A DNA stretch of 64,000 nt from Oegoconia quadripuncta. Its lineage: Eukaryota > Arthropoda > Insecta > Lepidoptera > Autostichidae. Location: NCBI GenBank assembly GCA_949316235.1, contig OX438760.1:1552501-1616500 (forward strand). Reading direction: 5' to 3'. The notes beneath the pieces are model-generated. The model searched no databases. It had not been told where the DNA came from and worked only from the letters and a program-made list of their open reading frames with translations. Shown in pieces: positions 1 through 10,857 of this stretch (the stretch's first letter is position 1; each line of letters opens with the position of its first letter). Position numbers and translations under genes: made by a program.

Positions 1-579
1 ATATCACATCGAGTGTTCACCATAAAATGATTAGAAAATCAACAGGCAGCGGGCTCATTAAAAGATTGGCGATTTGCGTAAGACAAGAGGGATCACATTT
101 TGAGCATTTAATTAATTAATTTACAAAAAAATACCTACTTAATTGACTACGGCAGTTTCATGTATGTTTTTTATTTGATTAAAATGATTAATTTCACGTT
201 GTTCCTTTCTTTTAAAATACTATGTTACTTAGGCAGAGTTATTATTTTTTAGCTATTCTTTCGATTGGCATCATAAAAGTAGGGTGTTTTTTTTTTCACA
301 TTTGAGTCGGTTCGATTCCCAGCCGAAGCAAATAATTTTTAGAAAATCTATGAATGCAGAATTACTAACTTTTAAAAATAACATAAAGTCTTCTTTGAGC
401 AAAATTCACTATCTACGATATTTAAGGTACTTCCCCTTCATGTCCCATAACTTTGGGACGCCCTGTATAGTGAAAAAAAAAAAGATTCTTTACCTTAAAC
501 AGACACAACATCTTCTTTTTCTTAACGTACCTGAAAGAGATAAGAAACATTGTTATATTAAAATTCAATTTATTATTAA
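1..579. other. AT-rich stretch, no feature
   Basis: Nothing recognisable. An open frame begins at 284, but its first half is low-complexity AT-rich sequence; only the portion after about 580 resembles a known protein. Confidence 0.5.
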
Positions 580-733
580 TAATATCATCCTGAGATGGTT
601 TCGACATGTGGAGAGGATGAATGAAAGAAGATTAACGAAAGTGATACACGATGCGAATGTGGATGGTAGTGTTGGTAGGGGAAGACCACGTACCATGATC
701 AAATCGGGAAAGGCCAAGTTAAGATTGCCCTAA
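580..733 (+). pseudogene. RTE-like LINE reverse transcriptase C-terminal remnant
   Basis: The frame reads LRWFRHVERMNERRLTK, then a GRGRPRT motif. This is the usual extreme C-terminal signature of insect RTE/BovB-type LINE ORF2 proteins (WFGHVxRM...RGRPR). No catalytic YxDD region is present, so this is a 5'-truncated, dead fragment. A SINE-1 head begins about 40 bases downstream. Confidence 0.7.
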
Positions 734-770
734 ACCGATGAGTATGAACAACATTTCGACAACTTTATCT

Positions 771-1230
771 AGCATCTCCGTGGCTCAATGTATACAGCAT
801 TGGGTTTACGATACGGAGGTCGCGGGTTCGATCCCCGGCGGGGTACATATTTAGAATTAACACCACTGTCATGTTGACTAAGAGACCGTTTTGGATTTCG
901 AAACCTATTGTAATCATCTCTGTAGTTATTCTGTCTGTAGCAGCATTGACCAGTGATGAGCTATTGCTCTCCCAAAAAATTTGCGATGGCCAAGCCGTCT
1001 TCGCTGCGTGGCGATTACAAGGCAACATTTATAATAGGGTATTGTGTGTGCGATACTCTGTGGATACCCTTTTTAGCACTACGTTTGGTAGGTATTAGGG
1101 CATTTTAAAGGCTACCATATTATCTAAATCTGCCGCCAATATGGCATTGTTGTGTTCCAACTGTATGAGATAAGATAGCCAGTAACATCAGGTGTGATTG
1201 AGGTCAAGCCCCAACTGTTGGCCATACCCA
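771..1230 (+). repeat. SINE-1 copy, degenerate, split by about 220 bp
   Basis: The tRNA-like head at 771-848 has an A-box-like TGGCTCAATGT and a B box GGTTCGATCCC. The body resumes at about 1086 (GGTAGG...GGGCATTTTAAAGGC) and runs to the TGATTGAGGTCAAG 3' part near 1205. The 220 bases between have no match elsewhere in the window. Confidence 0.75.
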
Positions 1231-1309
1231 ACCCAAGTCCACTGAGAATGGACATAAAGATACATAATGCTATAGAATGAAAGAGCAAGGGCCAAGGAGT
1301 CATGTTGGT

Positions 1310-1475
1310 AGGATACGCGCAGAAAGAGATCTTACAACCTTGGGATCTTCAAGTCTAGAGTGAATAGGCATTTACTGGGTGCGCGTGATACATCTTCGGC
1401 TACATCGTCACTTTCCATCAGGTGAGATTGTAGTCAAACGCGAAACCAGTTTTTAATAAAAAAAAAAAAAAAAAA
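1310..1475 (+). mobile_element. Jockey-like LINE 3' end with poly(A)
   Basis: The coding remnant corresponds to a SFKSRVNRHL-type LINE C-terminus, followed by a 3' UTR with CATCAGGTGAGATTG and an A-run ending near 1475. Same family as the copies at 23755, 31300, 41590 and 55020. Confidence 0.65.
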
Positions 1476-1607
1476 GATGAGGGAATGTGTCTAGTTTATG
1501 AGTGATTGTATGACGTCCTAGTATCTTCTAGAAGGAAATTCGACTAGTTGTAGCGACTATCGTTCAGGTTGTAAGGCTAGCGTAACACAAATCACAAGTT
1601 TGCATGT

Positions 1608-1740
1608 TTGCTCCATCAATTACGCTGTAACGCCTGAACGGATTTGGATGAAATTTGGTATATAGATGGACTATATCTTGAATTAACCTATAGGGTACTT
1701 TCTATCCCGAAATTTCAAAGAACTGAATCCGCGGATGCAA
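1608..1740 (+). repeat. Fragment of Helitron-like family (internal part)
   Basis: ACGCCTGAACGGATTTGGAT followed by ATGAAATTTGGTATATAGATGG matches the middle of the element at 35157-35379. Both ends are missing. Confidence 0.5.
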
Positions 1741-2699
1741 GACTTAATTCATATTGCGCAATTCTATTAAAGGGTAGGCCAAAGACAGATTGAAGTCTTT
1801 GTAAACAACTAATCATGTCTAAAGATCAACGTAAATTAGTTTCAACATGTTTATACATGATATTACAGTTAGTTTGACGTATTCCTTCAATATAATTCAA
1901 GATAAGATTGTGAATACAAATCAGCATTTGTTGTGGATTCAGAAAAACCCGACCAATGATAATATCTTATCACAAACCCATATACTATCGAAGAAAAGTC
2001 ACTCCTTATTTTTCCCACATATTATAAGAGACGGGGCGTGTCTGGTTTGGACACGCCTCGAACCGTCTCCTTTATCGAATAGAGGTGTTTTTCCAATAAC
2101 GGTTATCGACATCGATCGGTTCCGAACGCCCTCACTATCTAAGATATCGAAAACGCCTTCCTGAACGCAAAAATCAATTCTCAACCTTAAAACTTCCAAA
2201 AGAAAACTCGGAATCGGTCGAACGAGACCGCACGTAAAACATATTGATGTCCTATCGGTTTTCCATTAGCCTATACAAACGGAGCTCAACTTTATTTCAG
2301 TTGAATAGAGACGATACTCGTATGCAGCGGGTAAGGAATGTATTGACGTGATATCGTCGATGTTACTGTCCCGTTCTTTCGCGTCCTTCTTCAGATATCA
2401 GCGTCTTTTTCTGTGGCGCAGGTCCCTGCGACATGAAGAAGCTCTTTGTTCAATGTCGGCGCATTTCTTTTCTTTAAGAAAATAATTCTACTGTGTTTTA
2501 ATAAAATTGCTGATTATGTTTATGCTTTCCTAGTACATGTAACGAGGTAGTTGGAAGATTTCATAGTTTTCTTTAACTATAAATATGATGATTACGTGCC
2601 ATTTTATTGGGAACCGTCCGAGAAATGGAGGGTTATTTCGTGCATTACATAATAAATAAGGGCTTTATAATAAATATGCTGCGTGGTTGATCAGTACTG
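1741..2699. other. No recognised repeat or gene
   Basis: AT-rich apart from a GC-richer patch at 2020-2180 that holds a hairpin (separate entry) and an ATCGAT at 2111. Nothing else recognised. Confidence 0.4.
2028..2069. other. Short strong inverted repeat (hairpin)
   Basis: The outer stem GAGACGG (2028-2034) pairs with CCGTCTC (2063-2069). The inner stem GGCGTGTC (2035-2042) pairs with GACACGCC (2050-2057). There is a 7-base loop and a 5-base bulge, giving 15 GC-rich base pairs. Function unknown. Confidence 0.6.
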
Positions 2700-2800
2700 A
2701 AGGTAAACAATGCCATGGCATGCTAACGTTAGACATTGGATGGGTGACCATGCTCTTTGAGAATTAAAGAGCAGAGGTAAAGTATGGCCACCAGCAATTA
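2700..2800 (+). repeat. 5S-like SINE fragment
   Basis: Contains TTGGATGGGTGACC, the stretch shared with the 3' half of 5S rRNA that marks a common arthropod repeat. Both ends are degenerate. A longer relative lies at 53630. Confidence 0.5.
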
Positions 2801-2879
2801 TAACACTAATAATGATGATAAGTCATTTATTCTCCAGGCAATAAGGTCCATGTTTGTTAGTACAATCATACCTATACTA

Positions 2880-3304
2880 TTGGGTCTTTACCTATGAAAT
2901 TAGAGTTTTTTTTCTTCGTTAATCATATGTACCAATTCCTGCGATTTTCAAAGCTATATCCAAATTTGTTTTTTATTTGGAAAATGGAATATTATTTCAA
3001 GGTTTCACATTGAAATATTTTTTAATTTCTGGGCTAAATCACATAATAGGAAAAATTTGAACAGAGCTCTTTTCATGTGCTTCCCATACTCATTTCTTAG
3101 ATTCGCTAAAACTTTTATAAAGCGGTTACTTTTAAAAATTAACGCTGCCTATACTTAACTTAATGTTATCCGATAATACACAAAAAGTTTAGCTAAATCT
3201 GGATTTGCCGTTCCCAAAAAAAAAAAACAAAAATGTTTGTATGGAGAAAACAGTCTTAATGAAATTCTTCATATAAAACGCCAATTTCATAGGTAAGGAC
3301 CTAA
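2880..3304 (-). mobile_element. MITE-1, full length, 425 bp
   Basis: The ends form terminal inverted repeats: TTGGGTCTTTACCTATGAAA at the left, and TTAGGTCCTTACCTATGAAA as the complement of the right end. The interior aligns end to end, inverted, with the copy at 53974-54392. It holds no open frame of note, so it is non-autonomous. Left flanks of all three copies end in TA, weakly suggesting a mariner-type target. Confidence 0.8.
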
Positions 3305-3311
3305 ATGTTCG

Positions 3312-3435
3312 TAAAGATAAAGATCGCTGGAAGCCGCTGGATGAGAACAGCGCAGGACCGATCGTTGTGGAGATCTTTGGGGGAGGCCTTTGTCCAGCAG
3401 TGGACGTCTTTCGGCTGGTATGATGATGATGTTGA
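3312..3435 (+). mobile_element. LINE 3' end with GAT tail
   Basis: The frame DRSLWRSLGEAFVQQWTSFG is a typical lepidopteran LINE ORF2 C-terminus. It is followed directly by ATGATGATGATG. It abuts MITE-1. Related 3' ends are at 20584, 41330 and 44455. Confidence 0.65.
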
Positions 3436-3555
3436 AGTTAGTAAAGAGTGGTAAACATTGACGCTAAAATGCTCTATTTACATTTACTCTCACTTTTGAG
3501 TTCCTAATCTCTATAACCTTACAATTAGACCTTACCTTACAATTAACAATTACAA

Positions 3556-3819
3556 CCGCCTCCGTGGCTCAATGTAAACAACATTGGGTTTACGATTCTA
3601 TATGCCTCCGCCTGGCTAGCTACCACCATCTTATCTAAATCTGCCTCCAAGCAGCAATGTTAATAGCATTGTTGTGTTCCGGTTGTCGGAGATAAAATAG
3701 CCAGTCCCCCAAATGTGTTGGGGTTTCCGGGTCAGTACGCTTCCACCTTCGACCTCATCTTCACTTAACATTAACTGTGATTGAGGTCAAGTACCAACCC
3801 GTTGCGCATAAAAAAAAAA
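3556..3819 (+). repeat. SINE-1 copy with internal deletion
   Basis: Head CCGCCTCCGTGGCTCAATG, then a jump from the middle of the tRNA-like part to GCCTGGCTAGCTACC. The B box and linker are deleted. The 3' body is intact, ending in an A-run. Confidence 0.8.
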
Positions 3820-3961
3820 TAAGAAATAATAAACTTATTATACCCATTGTCAAATGATTGGAAGTGAAAACTTGGTGATGTCGTAATTTTGAAGAATTAG
3901 AATTCTACAACAACAGTTTGAAAGATATTGGTATATGTAGGTAGGGTCGATGAACCTAAAT

Positions 3962-4228
3962 AATAATAATAATATCCTTAGACATACACACAGCGCCATC
4001 TAGTTCCACAGTAAGCAACTATAGGCTTGTGTTGTGGATACCAGATGCTTGATATACTACATAAATACTTCTTTTTGTAAATAAATACTTATTATAAATG
4101 AAAACATCCATAACTCGGGTACACATGTCCGTATTCATCACACAAACATATGCCCCTAGCGGGATTCGAACCCGCAACCTTTTGATATAGTGGTCAGAGT
4201 TGCTAACCACTACACCAAACAGGTCGTC
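3962..4228 (-). repeat. SINE-2 copy
   Basis: Read on the minus strand: GACGACCTGTTTGGTGTAGTGG (A box), GGTTCGAATCC (B box), then a body ending in GCGCCATCTAG and an ATT-rich tail. The reference copy for this family in the window. Confidence 0.85.
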
Positions 4229-4564
4229 ATAAAATCAACTGCAAGGTAAAAACAAGGGGTATACGCGCACGAGACACACCGGGGGGCCATCCAACTTCTT
4301 AGTGGTCTCTGTTATCCTGGTACTTTTTAAGTATAAGGGCGGTACAAATATCGTTCAGAAAGTGTGTACTGCAAAGCCAATGTAATGTAAAATGCATTGT
4401 AATGTAAAAATGGAAACACGATGTAATAGAACCAACAACTTTTTTGATGACTTTGTTGACTAAATATTTATATTACCTATAGCGAGGATTAGAACCCGCG
4501 ACCACGCATCCGACTAAAACACCACGGTGCTGATAATTTAGATAATAAAACCATCACATTTTGA

Positions 4565-4783
4565 TCACAAGCGTTTTAGGTCTTCCTTTCTCATGCGCAC
4601 GGCTAAGGAGTGGAACGCATTGCCTCCGTCTGTGTTTCCAATCGCATATAACCCGCAGCTCTTTAAAGACAGGTTAAATAGGCATCTTCTGGGAAAGCTC
4701 GTTCCATCGTAGACCTTATCTCGACATTAGTCCAGATTAAGGTCAAGAGCGATCCCATTCTAATTAAAAAAAAAAAAAAAAAA
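4565..4783 (+). mobile_element. LINE 3' end nested in the composite unit
   Basis: The frame has RTAKEWNALPPSVFPIAYNP then FKDRLNRHLLGK, a jockey/CR1-type ORF2 C-terminus, followed by a short UTR and an A20-like run. The sister unit lacks it (7509-7520 reads straight through), giving an empty site. No clear target duplication is visible. Confidence 0.8.
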
Positions 4784-4892
4784 AACCGTATCTGGATCGA
4801 GTCAATCATCTTTATTGGCAAAGTCCGATTCAGCTGTAACATTAATAAGCAATATCCGGTAACCTTTCATAAACAGATTGCACGTGTTGGTA

Positions 4893-4962
4893 AATAAAAC
4901 CACAATCCGTGCTACATAATGAAAGATTTAATTAATAAACTGATAAATCTATTATCGGTTGA
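4893..4962 (+). repeat. Right half of the repeat disrupted by the composite unit
   Basis: AATCCGTGCTACATAATGAA onward matches the reverse complement of 20826-20880. The left half is GGGTCGATGAACC at 3945-3957. The match ends at AAATCTATTA. Confidence 0.65.
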
Positions 4963-4966
4963 TACA

Positions 4967-5011
4967 GCCTCAAGACTTGTATTGAGATTGGTTTATTAAT
5001 ATGGGCCTTAG
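4967..5011 (+). repeat. MITE-2 end fragment
   Basis: CTCAAGACTTG...GATTGGTTTATTAATATGGGCC carries the MITE-2 terminal repeat. Confidence 0.5.
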
Positions 5012-5726
5012 ACTCCGCCCAAAAGGCAGAAAGCATATAAACAAAACATCAATTTAACTCAGTCAACCGTTCGGTAACGTATTTTATTATGTTATCTTAA
5101 TTTTACGGGAATATTTGTGTTAACCGACTAACGTGTTATTTCGAATCGACTAGAAATAACTTTTCAAAACATAAATATGATACATGTGGCGTCTCAATCG
5201 CGTGGATCTGTTTGATTTTGTTTTTAACCTAAGATTTATTTATGTTATGGAATATAAAAGGATAACTGTGCTTTCCCGGTGCCGGTAATTAGTTATATTA
5301 CGTTTCTATTTATTTATATTAAAAAAAAAAAACTTAGTTTACACAGACCGGCGTTGCTTACTTAACGCTTTTTTGTTGATTGCCATAAACCAAAAATCGG
5401 GATGGCATAATATGATTTTTAAATTAGATATAATCTCTCCCTAGTTGCGTTTGTATATTCTCTGATTCTTATTCTGGTAGCTGAACATCATTAGCACCAT
5501 TTGGATACGACAGTTGAAGGTCAGGCGAATTAGCGAATACCCGAGTTTTCAATTTCACGTGCTTTGTAGAGATGGAAATCAGAGTTGAACTCCCCTCACA
5601 TACATATGTATATCTAATGAACAAAATCAGTTTACAATTATCTGGATACACCACGATAAGTATGTGTGAACAACAGATGTACTGTATGTGGGTCAGAGCT
5701 CATGTGTATAAGTGTCCTCAGGGCTT
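5012..5726. other. No recognised feature
   Basis: AT-rich. An A11 run sits near 5320-5331. Short open frames at 5469-5769 on both strands resemble nothing I know. Confidence 0.4.
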
Positions 5727-6045
5727 TTTGGCGGGATCTCGGCGAGTGAAGTTGCATTTTTCTTTATAATTCTCATAATTTGTGCATTCTAACTGTTGAA
5801 GCTTAATAATGGCAGAATATTGTGCAGCAAACGTTAGTGATGGTGTACAGGTGAAAGGAAGTGTAAATTAAAGTGCGTAACGGAGCTTCCCACAAGAAAC
5901 CGCCAAAATCTTTTGTAAAGTATTCTGCCACTTTACTGAAGAATGACTTGACCGTGACTAGACTCTGTATACGCCAAGTATACGACGAATTACTTGTTTT
6001 GATTGAGACTGACTTATAAACTGAAGAAATAAGAGAAATAAAATT
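5727..6045 (+). repeat. Repeat C, long copy
   Basis: From TTTTTGGCGGGATCTCGGCG to TATAAACTGAAGAAATAAG, it matches 28884-29112, which lacks about 80 internal bases. This copy contains a 20-codon frame starting at 5810 inside the extra part. Origin unknown; possibly a LINE 5' region or a structured SINE. Confidence 0.65.
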
Positions 6046-6242
6046 TCCTCGACAGTGAGGTTAACTCGTTGCCATCCTCAAAAATAAGAAGAAGAAGTGT
6101 CCTCAGAATACCTACCTTACGTTCAGAGGAGTATGGATCTGTCCGATTTCATAATCAACATACCACATCTGATTTATTATGAAAGTGAGATTTTTATGTG
6201 TTAATTTGTTGATTTTTATAAGCTTCTAAATTATAGATTAGA

Positions 6243-6775
6243 ACCAACAATTAGTCTCTTCCCGTGGGTGTCGTAAAAGGCGACTAAGGGACTTTCCACG
6301 GAAAACATCTATAGATTTGCACGTTTCAACGGCGATGGGCTCACCTCCTGTCACGTGTACATTTTATATTTCATAAGGTTTTTTCAGTCATTAATCTCTT
6401 AATGTTGGAACACCCAAACATTTGACGACTTATTTGGTGTAGTGATTAAAAATTCTGACTGCTATACCAAAAGGTCGCGGGTTCAAATCCCGCTAGGGGC
6501 ATATGTTTGTACGATGAATTCAGACATGTGTTCCCGAGTTATGGATGTTTTTCATTTATTCATGTATTTATTTACCAAAAAAATGTATTTGTGTAGTTTA
6601 TCAACCATCTGGTATCCATAATACAAGCGTAGTAGGCTTAGTGTGGAACTAGATGGCGCTGTGTGTATGTGCAAAGATAAAAAAAAAAACTATTGTTCTC
6701 GGTATTGTTGTATCTCTGGCCACCCCACAAGGGATAAAGGTCGTGATGTTATGTATGTATGTATAAGCAATCATG
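6243..6775. repeat. Repeat D copy split by a SINE-2
   Basis: The left part (6243-6423) has CCCGTGGGTGTCGTAAAAGG and CACCTCCTGTCACGTGTAC. The right part (about 6702-6775) has CTCTGGCCACCCCACAAGGG and GTCGTGATGTTATG. In 15085-15290 the two parts are contiguous, so the SINE-2 at 6424-6695 landed inside. Confidence 0.7.
6424..6695 (+). repeat. SINE-2 copy nested in repeat D
   Basis: GACGACTTATTTGGTGTAGTG at the head, B-box-like GGTTCAAATCC, then the body to CTAGATGGCGCTGTGTG and an A10 run. Confidence 0.8.
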
Positions 6776-6932
6776 ATCCGTGGCGATATTCTGTCTACTT
6801 ATATTTTTGTGTGTTTTGTATAATCACAAATTGTAACAATAATTCTTAAAATACCTAAGCTAACAGTTACAGTTGAGTTTCTCGCATATCTCTTTCGTAT
6901 TAAAAAAAAATGTAATATACTGAAAAAAAAAT

Positions 6933-7620
6933 CCATAGACATACACACAGCGCCATCTAGTTCCACAGTAAGCAACTATAGGCTTGTATTGTGGATACCA
7001 GATGGTTGATAAACTACATAAATACATTTTTTTTTTGGAAATAAATACATCCATAACTCGGGTACAAAATGTCCGTATTCATCACACAAACATTATGCCC
7101 CTAGCGGGATTCGAACCCGCAACCTTTTGATATAGTGGTCAGAGTTGCTAACCACTACACCAAACAGGTCGTCATAAAGTCAACTGCAAGGTAAAAACAA
7201 GGGGTATACGCGCACGAGACCCACCGGGGGGCCATCCAACTTCTTAGTGGTCTCTGTTATCCTGGTACTTTTTAGTATAAGGGCGGTACAAATATCGTTC
7301 AGAAAGTGTGTACTGCAAAGCCAATGTAATGTAAAATGCAGTGTAATGTAAAAATGGAAACACGATGTAATAGAACCAACAACTTTTTTGATGACTTTGT
7401 TGACTAAATATTTATATTACCTATAGCGAGGATTAGAACCCGCGACCACGCATCCGACTAAAACACCACGGTGCTGATAATTTAGATAATAAAACCATCA
7501 CATTTTGATCATAACCGTATCTGGATCGAGTCAATCATCTTTATTGGCAAAGTCCGATTCAGCTGTAACATTAATAAGCAATATCCGGTAACCTTTCATA
7601 AACAGATTGCACGTGTTACT
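6933..7620 (-). mobile_element. Composite mobile unit, copy 2 (no LINE insert)
   Basis: SINE-2 (6933-7173, minus) plus the same 450-base extension as copy 1, down to GATTGCACGTGTT at about 7617. Very few substitutions separate the copies, so they split recently. The flanks differ from copy 1, so this is a separate insertion or a partial duplication. Confidence 0.7.
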
Positions 7621-8161
7621 AAACAAACACTCAAAACTAAATCCTATTCACTAGGCAATAAAGTATATAAACAATTATAATAATAAACTGAGTTACGTCT
7701 TTTTCCACTTACGTGTCTTTTGTATCTGAATCGATGAATGCGATCAATAGATGTAATGGAATTCGTCGCACGGATTACATTTGAATTGCTTTTTTACAAG
7801 GTTAAATTCACTAGACAGTAATTCAACTAGACTGTGCCCTTGAACTGATACGACGAATATACTTTTCTATGATTAGAGGTTAATGTTCTGGAGTTTGTCA
7901 GAAGTTGTATCACTGGTTACGTCATTGTGTACTGTCGTTAGTCTACTTCGGGTTGTTTTAACCGTCTTGTTATATTGTATCTTTTGATCGTGTTAGCGAG
8001 CAGGTGATGTTTTGTTTTGTAATCAGATATATTGATTAGGGCCACCTGCTGTAACTGTCAGACTTGTGACACTTATAACTACTACTGGAGTTATTACGTA
8101 CTATTCTGAAAGAAAAAGATAAAGAAAAAGTATTCTTCTTCTTTTCGTGTCGAGGCAAATT
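7621..8161. other. No recognised feature
   Basis: AT-rich sequence. I see no known repeat or coding signal. Confidence 0.4.
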
Positions 8162-8404
8162 TCAAATTTTATGGGACCAAAACTTAGCCACTCTAACAGC
8201 ACTGTCTGTGGCGTTAAGGAGGTCGTCAAAGGTGCAGCTATCAGGACACGCGGGGCAAGACAATACGTGATCCATTGTCTGTGGAGAGACTCCGCACTCG
8301 CATCGATCACTCTCATCGGAGAAGCCCGACCTGCACAGATTATCTTTGCTGCGGCCAACCTGAGTTCGAAGTCGATTTAAGGATTTCCATGTTGGCCATG
8401 GCAA
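8162..8404 (-). pseudogene. LINE ORF2 C-terminal fragment with Cys/His knuckle
   Basis: The 80-residue frame begins WPTWKSLNRLRTQVGRSK, followed by CECG...MDHVLSCPACP and ends VAKFWSHKI. This is the C-terminal CxCxxxxxxxxHxxxxCP knuckle and tail of a lepidopteran jockey-type reverse transcriptase. RT and endonuclease domains are absent. Confidence 0.8.
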
Positions 8405-9060
8405 TCAGAAAAAGTATTTATTCAATGTCACATATCGTAAACTCAACAATAATCTTAAATACCAGCTATATATATATGTGACACCGAAAAGGCATCCACT
8501 GTGCATATGCCGAGGTACCGTTTAGATACCATGACGCTGGTCTTCCGTGGACTCCTTAAGCCAGACAACGCAACTACGCTCAGCACCGTCATGTTTGGAC
8601 AAAATTATTTATGTTACATACAGAACAAACATAAGTAAAATATTATAAAATATTAAATAAAACAATAAATAATTCGCAATCACATTAAAAAATAAAAATA
8701 CTAATACAGGTATCAGAAACCGACATCCTATATAAATGTGTTTAGAGATTACGACGAGTATTAAAGAATACTATGCTAATTTCCGTTCATGATTAGCGCT
8801 CAGTGGCGCCATACGAAATGTGCGAAACGTAACGTTTTTGTTATGGTTTAGTTTTGTCGTTATCTTTCAAACTTAGCGCGATTAGCCCCCAGATGTGATT
8901 GAGGTCAAACACTGACTCATACTGCATAAAAACATGAATGTTATATTATAGATAGATAGATAAAGCATTTATTTTACGTCACTGCGTTCACACATCTACA
9001 CAATTTTTTAATTACAAAGAAATATACATACAAATAAAAGTAAAGAATAGAAAATACAAA
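8405..9060. repeat. Mixed repeat fragments
   Basis: 8883-8935 is a SINE-1 3' fragment on plus (GTGATTGAGGTCAAACACTG). 8949-9060 begins with GATAGATAGATAAAGCATTT, the reverse of a LINE 3' end with a TATC tail (compare 63560-63762). A CTATATATATATG tract sits near 8464. The remainder is unassigned. Confidence 0.45.
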
Positions 9061-10032
9061 GAGCGAGTGTGTGCCGCAGTAGGACAAATTGGTTATAACT
9101 CAGTGTGGCACATCACTCAAAGAGCGAAACACTGGTTTTCAGTTACAACCCCTACAAGTACGTGCATAAAAGTACGCGCATGTTCCCGTCTGCGTGTACA
9201 TTTGTGGTCAATCGTGAGTGAAAAGTGTCCGTTGTTGATACAGCTAGTGTTGAATAGTAATTATGATAACAAGTTAAATGAATGATAATGATGTGACAAA
9301 AGGAAAAAGAGAAGTGCATAGGAAGTTCCACAACAGAATCCAATGTGACAGATTTATTTTAAAATCCAGAATTCATTGTCTTACTGACGTTCAGTAAAGT
9401 CACTAAACCCAATTAATCGAGCGATTTAACCTTTCAATTATTAAGTAACACCTTGAGATCATAAAGTTGAACCGGTGTTGTCAAACTAACCAGCAGTTTA
9501 CACTGTAAACTATTGACCCTAATTAAGGCGATGGGCCGTGGCAGGAAACAATGGTAATCCGGGATTATTCCAATAAAACACCTCTTGACCGGTCCGTAAG
9601 TTTCTTTAGTCTATATTTGCACGACCAGCTTACTTTGATCTCCGGTTATCAACCTCCATAGTTGTGTTGGAGTCTGACCTCTAATCACTAGTAATAGGTT
9701 CGAGCCTGGCTCTGTATATTGCATTATAGTTTATGAATGAAGTATATTTGGGTTTGTGAAACTTGTATGCTTGATATTTTCAGACATGCAAATGTGACAA
9801 TTGGAATGAATGACAGGTATGTCCACGTGAGAAATAAAATACTATCTTAAACTTGATGTGTGGAACTGTGGCAATGAATAGGGCTAATTAGGGCATATCG
9901 TCCCATGGAAAGCGATGATCACATGTGCTTGGGTCACGTCATAGTAAGTAATAATAAAACTACTCAAATCAGACCACGTAATCTGAGATACATCAGGAGC
10001 TATAACGCCCAACTCAAAGCTATAGCGATAGG
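9061..10032. other. Mostly unassigned; one degenerate tRNA-like head
   Basis: 9655-9715 has AGTAATAGGTTCGAGCCTGG, resembling a B box of an old tRNA-headed SINE. Nothing else was identified. Confidence 0.3.
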
Positions 10033-10089
10033 AATGCGGTGTCTGTCCTTGTCATTGCGTTACGATATGACAAGGACAGACAGCGCATT
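10033..10089. other. Long hairpin, 23-bp stem
   Basis: 10040-10055 (TGTCTGTCCTTGTCAT) is perfectly complementary to 10067-10082 around an 11-base loop. The stem extends by AATGCG after one mismatch to 10033/10089. The size suits either a tiny MITE relic or a pre-miRNA-like hairpin. No decision is possible from sequence alone. Confidence 0.6.
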
Positions 10090-10248
10090 AACGTCATGAA
10101 CAATTCTTAAAGCAATTGACTTATTCGGTTTGACTGCTGGTCAAAGACTGGACACACACATGTACACAATTCCGTCAAACGCATGACAAGGGTTAAATAT
10201 CAAATCCTATAAAAATATTTATAATATATTATCAATTTTATATCATTA

Positions 10249-10490
10249 CTAGCTTTCCGCCCGCGGTTTCGCCTGCGTAGAACAACTTTATCGCCGAAAT
10301 ATGTTTATCCCGCGGGAACTACTCAGTTTATCAGAATAAAAAATATCCTATGTCTCAATCCAGGGTGTATATATACCAAATTTCATCTAAATCCGTCCAT
10401 CATTGAGCAACAAATAAATAAACAAACGAATAAACAAACAAACAAACATACAAAGTTTCGCATTTATTAGAAAAATAAAAATTAGTATGA
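10249..10490 (-). mobile_element. Helitron-like non-autonomous element
   Basis: Minus strand: starts TCATACTAAT, contains GTTTGTTTGTTTATTC and the ACGGATTTAGATGAAATTTGG core, and ends CGCGGGCGGAAAGCTAG followed by T. The GC-rich stem near the 3' end plus CTAG|T matches Helitron ends known in moths. Confidence 0.6.
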
Positions 10491-10857
10491 GACTGTTCCA
10501 AGTGAATTTTCGTTTAAATACGAATAAATTTAGTTCGTAATGCGATATGTCAAGTTACACTGGTCGTTTGCCGGATCAAACTGGATAGATGCGGCTTTAA
10601 CCGGACTTTTCTCGAAACCCTTCCTCTATTATTTAAACAGACCTCTCACCCTTATAGACTCGTTTGATTTACATGGTGTTACCATTTTGACGAAGTTCCT
10701 GTGTCAAATTGAAAGTGTTTATCTAAGTAGTTATTTTCAACTACTATTACAAAATAGATGTGCACAGAGGTGTTGATTTTGATAACACAAAAATTTATTA
10801 TAGTGTTGTTCTATTCTCTCCTAATTTGTTATTTGTATATACATTTGTTTACCAGTG
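10491..10857. other. No recognised feature
   Basis: Two open frames (10540-10776 and 10758-10940) resemble nothing known and are read as chance. Confidence 0.4.

Larger units (their letters stand above)
3962..4892 (-). mobile_element. Composite mobile unit, copy 1 (SINE-2 plus about 450 bp of other sequence)
   Basis: A SINE-2 (minus) plus about 450 bases upstream of its head (4229-4888, less the LINE insert) is repeated as one block at 6933-7620. The block interrupts a short repeat whose uninterrupted form is visible in reverse at 20826-20892. The flanks share TAAATA on both sides (ending 3961 and about 4898), consistent with a target-site duplication. A tRNA-like B box (GGTTCTAATCC) also lies in the extra part, at about 4491-4501. 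A LINE 3' end has since inserted in this copy. Confidence 0.7.

Noticed and set aside
4140..4228. Possible true tRNA gene (and similar at 7100, 16630, 20420, 62700, 13640)
   Set aside because: A and B boxes are present but no cloverleaf with a closed acceptor stem; each is attached to a conserved SINE body and repeated many times.
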